From: Hawksworthiomyces lignivorus
Taxonomy: Eukaryota; Ascomycota; Sordariomycetes; Ophiostomatales; Ophiostomataceae
Direction: 5' to 3'
DNA length: 64,000 nucleotides
Assembly: GCA_002917075.1 (NCBI GenBank)
Contig: NTMA01000040.1
Span: 62,001 to 126,000, forward strand
Part shown: positions 57,455 to 64,000 of the stretch, piece by piece
Layout: every line of letters begins with the position of its first letter
Position numbering within the stretch: the first letter of the stretch is position 1
Program-made: the position numbers and the translations under genes
The notes under the pieces: model-generated
The model's input: only the letters and a program-made list of their open reading frames with translations
Told to the model about the DNA's origin: nothing
The model's database searches: none

Positions 57455-59086
57455 TCACTCGAACCGGTCGGGCAGCACCACGGGCGCGACCAGCGTCCAG
57501 GTGTAGAGGGCGTAGCAGACCCAGGAGCTGACGACCTTGACCCAGGTGGCCCAGTAGGTGCGGCCGACGGTGGCAAAGTCGCCGTCGCGGGTCGAGTCCT
57601 CGTAGTTCATGGTGAGCAGCGTGGCGACCCAGGCGGTGGCCAAGAAGAAGATGACGTGGAACATGGTGTAGCTGTACTGGGTGCTGCTGCGCTCGTCGTC
57701 GCCGGCGTGGCGGCCGGCGGCGTCGCTGCTGCTGCTGTCGTCGTCGTCATCGTCGTCGAGGGCGTCGGCCGGCAGGCTGCCCTCGGCCACGGCGCGGCGC
57801 AGGGCCTCGGCGCGCATCTCGCGGCGCGACGGCTGCTGCGTGACCAGGTCGTGGGCGTAGATGCCGTCGTCGTCGTCGTCGGGCAGACGGATGCCGCCGC
57901 TGCGGCTGCTGCCCAGGCCGAGCGTCTGCGTGGCCGCCCGCGTCGTCGTCCAGGCCACCGTCAGCATGGTCACGATGGCGCCGATCACGACCGACGTCGT
58001 ACGCGTGCCCTGCGCCAGCAGCAGCGGGTTGCAGTGCTTGTCCTCGGTGTCGTCGGGCTTCATCGACACGGCCGACATGGTGAGGTACGTGCAGTACACG
58101 GCGACCATGGCGGCCTGCGCCAGGCCCGCCTTGGGGTTGTACTCCTGCACGGACGGGTGCACCGACACGGCCGACACGACCAGCAGCAGGATCAGGTTGA
58201 TGGTGATGACCGCCTGGTTCATCGAGCAGCCGCCGCCGGCGAAGAAGACGTACTGGATAACGGTCATGGCGATGGAGCCCAGGTACATGCCCAGCGTCGA
58301 GCCGATTAGCACGACCCGCCACACGCGCGACTCACTGTTCTCGATCTGCTCCAGGCAGTACTCGGCCCACGAGTGGGCCATGTCCACCAGCAGGATCAGG
58401 CCGAGGATCAGGAACAGCATGGCGCCGAACAGGGAGACGTAGTTGCCCCAGAAGATGAAAAACTGGTCGGGAATCAGGAACGAGAGCACGATAAAGGCGA
58501 TCCAGGCGATGATCTTCGGGCCCCAGTAGCCGTTCTGCAGCGCAGCGCGCGGCTGCTTGGACGAGGTCACGCCGATGAGGAGGCCGGCAAAGATGAGATG
58601 AAAGAGACCCAGAGCGAAGTTGATGCGGTGCACGGCCAGCCAGCCATAGCACTGTCCGGTCGGGCAGTTAATCTTGACATAGTCCAGCATGAGGTGTTCG
58701 AGCTTCTTGATGGCCCACGGCGTTTCCATGATCCAGGCTAATATCGAGTTCACGAGGAGGATAAGTGCATAGCCGATACGGGTTGCGATACTGATTGATA
58801 GAAAGAGAGCAGTGAGTATGAAAATACGCAGGAATACATGGGCCGTGGAAATGAGGTATCGCAAACCCGGACGTACCTGTTACCACATTTCCCGCAGGCG
58901 CTGCAGACCATAGAACATGTTGCGGCGCCGCAGCAGCTGGCAGCGAAGGAGAGCAGCTGAACGATACGTTAGAGTTTTCAGAACGCAAATAACCAAACAC
59001 GACAGAACAGGGCGAGGAATCTGCTGAATGCATACCGTCGAAACGCTCGGCACCGCGAGGAACGGGATGGAGAGCAGAGCGCCCAT
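57455..59086 (-). CDS. TMS1: SERINC/TMS1 family membrane protein
   Basis: Multi-spanning membrane protein of the SERINC (TDE1/Tms1) family; animal members have been linked to serine-lipid incorporation and lipid scrambling, while yeast Tms1 is vacuolar. Exons are 59036-59086, 58877-58956 and 57455-58790, giving 488 aa, with introns of 79 and 86 bp. The N-terminus shows the family's Cys-rich start (ASCCGAATCSMVCSACGKCG) followed by NSIATRIGYALILLVNSILA, which is diagnostic. About ten hydrophobic spans follow, including FALGLFHLIFAGLLIGV and FGAMLFLILGLILLVDMAHS. Two Asp-rich loops (DDDDDGIYAHDL and LDDDDDDDSSSSD) lie late in the protein. The C-terminus matches the family: YSYTMFHVIFFLATAWVATL, then YWATWVKVVSSWVCYALYTW. 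Start and splice sites are fixed by phase. Confidence 0.93.
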
Positions 59087-60117
59087 CGTGACCGGCCTTG
59101 GGATGAGTTACCAGGCGAGTTACCAGGCGAATACGAGAGCGGCAAGATCGGGAGTTAGAGCGATAAAAGGGAAGAAGCTGGATATCCGAAATCGTAAGAA
59201 AACCAGAAGAACGGTGATTAGAGATACGGAGCGGACCAGTCCGCAGTCGACAATGAGGATGTAAGAGAGGCAGGAAGATGCAGGAAGAGAGTTTAACGCC
59301 AAAAGAGGAGACGAGGCAGACAACAAGCAGGGCAACGTTAGTGTGGGATGCTTGTTACGTCGTCGTCGTCATGTGCGGGCTGTGCTTTTCCAGCCACTTC
59401 GGCCAATGCCCGCTCAGTTGAAACACGTATGTGTAAGCACCCCGTCACGTGTCACATCTCTCTCTCGCAATCGCATCAATCCACGATTGTAAGGCGACGT
59501 GGGAATGGCGTTTGCTGGGTAGCTCTGCCGAAAATGATGGACCCCTGTCAAATCAGGCGAATTGCATTGGCTGCCATTCCTGTATCGGCGGACACGGCGC
59601 ATGCTGCGGACCCAATCCCCATCTGAGACATTGTTCCTATCAGCTGGCAATGCTCTCTACACGAGAGACGTGCTCACTGCTGCGATGCATTGCCGATACG
59701 GATAACGGAAAGCCATCCGACGCTGTGGCACATAGCAGTGTGCAAGGGAGCTTCCTTTTCCACTTCCTCTTGCTCTCTTTTTTTAATTTTTTTTTATTTC
59801 TCTATCTCCCATTCATCATCATATATCTTCATCTGTCTCTTTTCTCTCTCTCCCTATCTAGTTTTCTTATTTCTTTTTCGACCGCAACATCGACTCTCCC
59901 TTTCGTGGGTGCTCTGGACTTATCTTCCCCCCTTTTGCCAACTGACTTACCGCAATTTACCAGGCCTGGAAGGAGGCTACGTCGCCTTTCCTCCTCGGCT
60001 CCCTCGTGAACATGATCACTCGGGGCTAAACATCTCTTGTCTTCGCGCCCCGTCTCTCCCCATTCTCTCTTCCTTTTCTTCCCAAGTTGGTGGTCATCCC
60101 AACATATCCAGCACAAG
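59087..60117. other. Divergent promoter region of the SERINC and MFS genes
   Basis: 1.03 kb. A 12-bp direct duplication (GCGAGTTACCAG-like) lies near 59105-59128, and a pyrimidine-rich leader runs from about 59750 to 60110 before the MFS gene. No gene seen. Confidence 0.55.
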
Positions 60118-62183
60118 ATGCACGAAAAGACTGCGCACAGGCTGCGCATCATATCAAGCGTTGCCGCCACTGTTATCTCATTAGCATGTGGAACGAATGT
60201 GAGTAGACCCAGCTTGCTTTAAAGATCCAACCGAAGCCCCTAGCAGCAAGAAAACCGCCCGTCTGACGCATCTCCTCCACTCTCACCTCTATTTGTAGTA
60301 TGTCTACTCTGCATGGGCACCGCAGTTCGCGGACAAGCTGAAGCTGTCCGCTACCCAGTCTAACCTGATTGGTCTGACCGGCAACCTTGGCATGTACTCC
60401 ATGGGCGTGCCTATCGGCATGTTCGTAGACACCAAGGGCCCGCGGCCAGCCGTCATTGCGGGCGCCATTCTTCTTGGCCTTGGCTACTTCCCGCTGCGGC
60501 AAGCGTTTGAGGCCGGTTCGGGCTCGGTAGCGCTTCTCTGCTTCTACTCCTACCTCACCGGCCTTGGCGGCTGCATGGCCTTTGCGGCTGCCGTCAAGAC
60601 CTCAGCGCTCAACTGGCCGCACCACCGCGGCACGGCCACAGCCTTCCCGCTGGCGGCATTTGGGCTGAGCGCCTTCTTCTTCTCCCTCTTTGGGTCGCTC
60701 TTCTTTTACGGCGAGACCAGCGCATTTCTGATGATGCTCGCCGCCGGCACTTTTGGCCTCACTTTTGGCGGCTTCTTCTTCCTGCGCGTGCTCCCGCCCG
60801 CACCGCACTACCACGCCCTGCCGGGCGACGCAGACAACCTGAGCAGCTCGCAGCAGCTGCGGCGGACGCTGTCCGAAGAGGCCAGGCAGCAGGCCGGGCT
60901 GTCCGCGTCCAAGCGCGGCGGCCGCGTGCGCCACAATGCCACTGAAGAACCTGGTAGGTCACCCGATGATCAAGATGCCGATGATGGATACGGAGACGCG
61001 GCAGATGCAGAAGCAGACGTGGGGGTTGAAGGAGCGACCAGGTCGGGGCTGAATGTGAGTAACGGGGAACGGCCTGCACCAGCGCAGCCGCACGCATTCG
61101 TCGGCAACTATGCCACAATTGCATCACCCGCCGCCGCCGCCGCCGCCGCCTCCTCTTCCTCCGCCCCTGCTGCTGTCCCGGAGACAGTCCCGGGCGCGTC
61201 TTCTACTCCCTTTCTCTCGGAGGATGCCGACCAAGATACCATGGACGAGACGTCTTCCCTCGTGTCGAAAGCCTCATCGCTCCCCGGCGACGTTTTGGTG
61301 CAGAACAGTGTTGATATGGATCGATCCCACCGTATAGACATTCGTGGCTGGAAGTTGATGCGCAACATCGAGTTCTGGCAATTTTTCTCCATTATGGGAA
61401 TTCTCGCCGGCATTGGTCTGATGACAATCAAGTGCGTCAACGCCTCTTGCCTGCAGTCTCCTGCAGTCTCTTGATCCCTATTTGGCACGTTTGCTAACAG
61501 AAGAACACAGCAACATCGGCCACGACGCCAATGCCTTGTGGAAGAAGTACGACAGCACCGTGGATGACAACTTTCTCGTCGCGCACCAGCAGATGCACGT
61601 CTCTATCCTGTCTCTGGGCAGCTTTACGGGACGTCTACTCAGCGGTATGCCTGCCAGCAAATTGCCTTCTTTGTTCTCTAGATTGCTCTGACAAAATTTA
61701 GGAGTCGGTTCCGATTTTCTTGTCAAGAACCTGCACGCGAGCCGCGTGTGGTGCCTCGTGCTCGCTGCCGCCATCTTCGTCGCCGCCCAGCTCTGCGCGA
61801 TCAACATCTCTAACCCGCACTTTCTTGGCTTCGTGTCCAGTCTGTCGGGCCTGGGCTACGGCTTCCTCTTTGGCGTGTTTCCCTCCATCGTCGCCGAGAC
61901 GTTTGGCATCCACGGCCTGTCGCAGAACTGGGGATTCATGACCCTCTCGCCGGTGATTTCCGGTAATATCTTTAACTTGTTCTACGGCGCGGTCTTCGAC
62001 CAGCACTCTATTGTGGAACCGACCGGCGAGCGGTCCTGCCCCGATGGGCTCGCCTGCTACCGCGCGGCCTACTTTGTAACACTAGCTGCGTGCGGCTTGG
62101 GCCTTGCAGTGACTCTGCTTGTAATCCGCCACCAGCGCCAACAGCGCGAGAAGGAGGCGGGCAAACGTAGTCTCGAAGACTAA
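60118..62183 (+). CDS. Nodulin-like MFS transporter
   Basis: Major-facilitator transporter of the nodulin-like/monocarboxylate-type group (yeast YMR155W-like). Exons are 60118-60198, 60299-61431, 61511-61644 and 61702-62183, giving 609 aa; introns are 100, 79 and 57 bp. The N-half starts RLRIISSVAATVISLACGTN, then YVYSAWAPQFADKLKLSATQ, a signature of the group, then GMYSMGVPIGMFVDTKGPRP and YLTGLGGCMAFAAAVKTSAL. A central loop of about 190 residues (Ala/Ser/Asp-rich, with EDADQDTMDETSSLVSKASS) separates the two six-helix halves. The C-half resumes with NIEFWQFFSIMGILAGIGLM and contains GFVSSLSGLGYGFLFGVFPS and ETFGIHGLSQNWGFMTLSPV. In intron 2 the acceptor AACACAG is used rather than the AG right after the CTAAC branch site. 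Substrate unknown. Confidence 0.9.
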
Positions 62184-63019
62184 TGGCTAGCCGACTACCT
62201 AGACAGCTCCTCGCTGCCCCTTACTCTCTCTCTCTCCCCATATATCTACCATATTCCCTTACTTCTTTGTTCTCGATTCTCATTGTACTTTGTTTTGTCC
62301 TCTTTCTCGGACCACTTCCGCGAGGGATCTTATTTTGGACGAGCTGAATTGGAATTTTATGTGTTGCAGCGGGCGAATACGGACGCAAAGTAATAGACCG
62401 CGTTTCCTTTTTGTATCAGCATTATTTAACATGCTCATATATTCTAGCTTAATCGCAACAAAGAGCAGAGCACTGTGCTTCCTAAGACATTTCTCATAAT
62501 TGCGAATTGCCTCATTGCCCCTGTATCTGTTCAGGCACTGCGCAAGTACTTTTGTTCTGGCATGGGTTGCCAGTCTCCTGTTTCAAACTGAGCTTAGTCA
62601 TTAGTGGAATAGCGCCTGTTAGATTTGGTTGGTCTTTCCGTCAAAAAGCTTGTCTGACGTCAAGGCAATAATACCCCTGTTTAAATTGACAATGGTCCAA
62701 TAACAACAATCTGAACTGACACGCACTACAACGACAAATCCAAGTTTTACGTTGGACTTCTCTGCTTTGCCCAAGGACCTCGTATACCTCTGGGAAGATG
62801 CTTCTTGCAGTGGCGTACGCAATTGCTTGAGCCCATTTGCTCCTTTTCTCCTCAATTTCCCCTTTCTCTGCTCCTCTTGGGCCTCTGTCATTTTGATCGC
62901 CTCTGTCATGCTGGCTTCTCCGCATTCCGACTACATCTCCTCCAAGCTGTAGTAGACCCACTACTTTGTCTTCTTTGTCTTCCGACTTCTTTGATCCGCT
63001 CCGGTCTCCGCATCCAGAC
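62184..63019. other. Intergenic before the last gene
   Basis: 836 bp. It holds the 3' UTR of the MFS gene and the upstream region of the next. Short frames on both strands have no recognisable domain. Confidence 0.55.
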
Positions 63020-64000
63020 ATGGCCCAGCGAAGAGATGCACACCTGCCACGGCGCATCGCCCACGCGTCGCACGTGGCTGGACCCTTTTCCTTTCTCAAC
63101 CCAACGACGAGATACTTGCCCATTCCAGTCTCCAGTCCAGGTGGCGCGCATGGCGGCAAGCTTGGGGTCAAGAGCGCCATCGATACTACGGCGCCGGCGA
63201 CACAGCCGTCAACAGGTGATACTGAGAAGACAATAGGTAGCCCCAATGGGATTACGAATGGCGCAGGAGATGGGACAGAAGATGTCAACGGCAGCAGCAG
63301 GGCACGACAGCAGAAGCATGAAAAAGAAACCGTTCCCAATCTGCGCGGCGCCTACCAGATCTGGCGCAGCCGCGACAACCGCAAAGGTCGCCACTCCATT
63401 GTCCTCACCAAAGACTTCTTTGGCAAGCATGCCGCCGGTGGCCGCGCCGAGGGTGTGCCTCGCAGCAGCGACTCCATCCACGGCATTCTTCACAACCTCT
63501 GGAAAATGTGTGTGCGGTATCCCGTCTGGGATGTCTCGTACGACGTGGCGGTGATCTTCACGCTTGGATCGGTGGTCTGGGTCATCAATTCGTTCTTTGT
63601 GTGGCTGCCGCTGCCGGCGCCGTGGACCGAATTTGCTAATGAAGAGACGACCGCCGGCGGAGTGAGCGCCCTGGTAGGTGCCACGATCTTCGAGGTCGGC
63701 GCCATTCTCGGCGTGCTCGAGGCTGTGAACGAGAACCGCTCTGACTGCTTCGGCTATGCGCTCGAGGAAGCCATCGAAAGCGGCATGCTCTACCTGCGGC
63801 CGAGTCCCAGCAACTGCCAGCACTCGCACGCCGAGCGATGGCGCCTGTTCAAGAAGCGGGCACACAGCAGCAACAACAACGGCGGCGGCAGCGGTAGCAG
63901 CAGCGAGGACAGCAGCAAGAGCAGCAGCCGAGACGTCCTCGGACAAGCTAATGGTGCTACTGCGGCAGCAGCAGACGGAGGCAACGACGAGAACAACAAC
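63020..64000 (+). CDS. Integral membrane protein, N-terminal part (runs off the right edge)
   Basis: An ATG at 63020 opens 327 codons with no stop or convincing intron to the window end. I recognise it only as a conserved filamentous-fungal membrane protein of unknown function. The first 110 residues are Gly/Thr/Ser-rich and probably disordered. NLRGAYQIWRSRDNRKGRHS and SIHGILHNLWKMCVRYPVWD follow, then two hydrophobic spans (VAVIFTLGSVVWVINSFFVW and VSALVGATIFEVGAILGVLE). Between and after them stand VWLPLPAPWTEFANEET and NRSDCFGYALEEAIESGM, a region that looks conserved and structured. The end in view is a Ser/Asn/Gly-rich loop. Further spans are expected beyond the edge. Confidence 0.75.
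   Translation, partial: MAQRRDAHLPRRIAHASHVAGPFSFLNPTTRYLPIPVSSPGGAHGGKLGVKSAIDTTAPATQPSTGDTEKTIGSPNGITNGAGDGTEDVNGSSRARQQKHEKETVPNLRGAYQIWRSRDNRKGRHSIVLTKDFFGKHAAGGRAEGVPRSSDSIHGILHNLWKMCVRYPVWDVSYDVAVIFTLGSVVWVINSFFVWLPLPAPWTEFANEETTAGGVSALVGATIFEVGAILGVLEAVNENRSDCFGYALEEAIESGMLYLRPSPSNCQHSHAERWRLFKKRAHSSNNNGGGSGSSSEDSSKSSSRDVLGQANGATAAAADGGNDENNN

Overview
The window reads as nuclear DNA of a filamentous ascomycete (Pezizomycotina, probably Sordariomycetes). The genes carry short GT-AG introns of about 50-230 bp, third codon positions are strongly GC-rich, genes are monocistronic and spaced 0.3-4.5 kb apart, and the intergenic DNA is rich in homopolymer tracts and microsatellites. The protein set is typically fungal: Mak32-like, Bst1, Csm1/Pcs1, Msp1, a NACHT-WD40 NLR and a nodulin-like MFS transporter. 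No genus can be named from the sequence alone.

Layout: 1-463 holds the 5' part of a class III aminotransferase (-). 3.2-6.2 kb is MCM3 (+), with three MluI cell-cycle boxes upstream. 6.8-8.4 kb is a Mak32/PfkB-like protein (-). 11.2-13.0 kb is the adenylyl-cyclase-associated protein CAP (+). 13.4-15.7 kb is carnitine acetyltransferase (-), with a C-terminal SKL and an upstream mitochondrial leader exon. 18.1-20.6 kb is the SWI3/RSC8 chromatin-remodelling subunit (-), divergent from ETF-alpha (21.6-22.7 kb, +), which converges on adrenodoxin reductase ARH1 (23.0-24.7 kb, -). 25.4-26.3 kb is an APH-fold phosphotransferase (+) in a more AT-rich stretch that also holds a decayed DUF6914-like relic. 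28.4-30.7 kb is a four-helix membrane protein with a long disordered tail (+). 31.2-34.8 kb is mismatch-repair PMS1 (-). 39.4-43.5 kb is GPI inositol-deacylase BST1 (+). 44.8-46.5 kb is monopolin CSM1 (-), divergent from MSP1 (47.4-49.1 kb, +). 50.6-52.0 kb is cystathionine beta-lyase (+), with a Gcn4/CpcA-type site upstream. 52.5-56.4 kb is a NACHT-WD40 NLR-type gene (-) broken by one in-frame TGA. 57.5-59.1 kb is a SERINC/TMS1 protein (-). 60.1-62.2 kb is an MFS transporter (+). 63.0 kb to the end is the 5' part of a membrane protein (+).

Functional themes: the core genes cover DNA replication and repair (MCM3, PMS1), chromosome segregation (CSM1), chromatin (SWI3/RSC8), acyl-unit and electron transfer (CAT2, ETF-alpha, ARH1), membrane-protein quality control (MSP1, BST1) and methionine synthesis. 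Two less GC-rich accessory patches (24.7-28.4 kb and 52-57.4 kb) hold the fast-evolving material: the phosphotransferase, the DUF6914-like relic and the broken NLR with its nearly identical WD40 repeats.

The observations most worth checking are the NLR nonsense codon and repeat array, the apparent dual-targeting architecture of carnitine acetyltransferase, the three MCB boxes upstream of MCM3 with another upstream of PMS1, and the Asp-to-Asn change in the PfkB-like protein. All gene models were made by eye from splice consensus, reading phase and recalled family sequences; no database search was possible.
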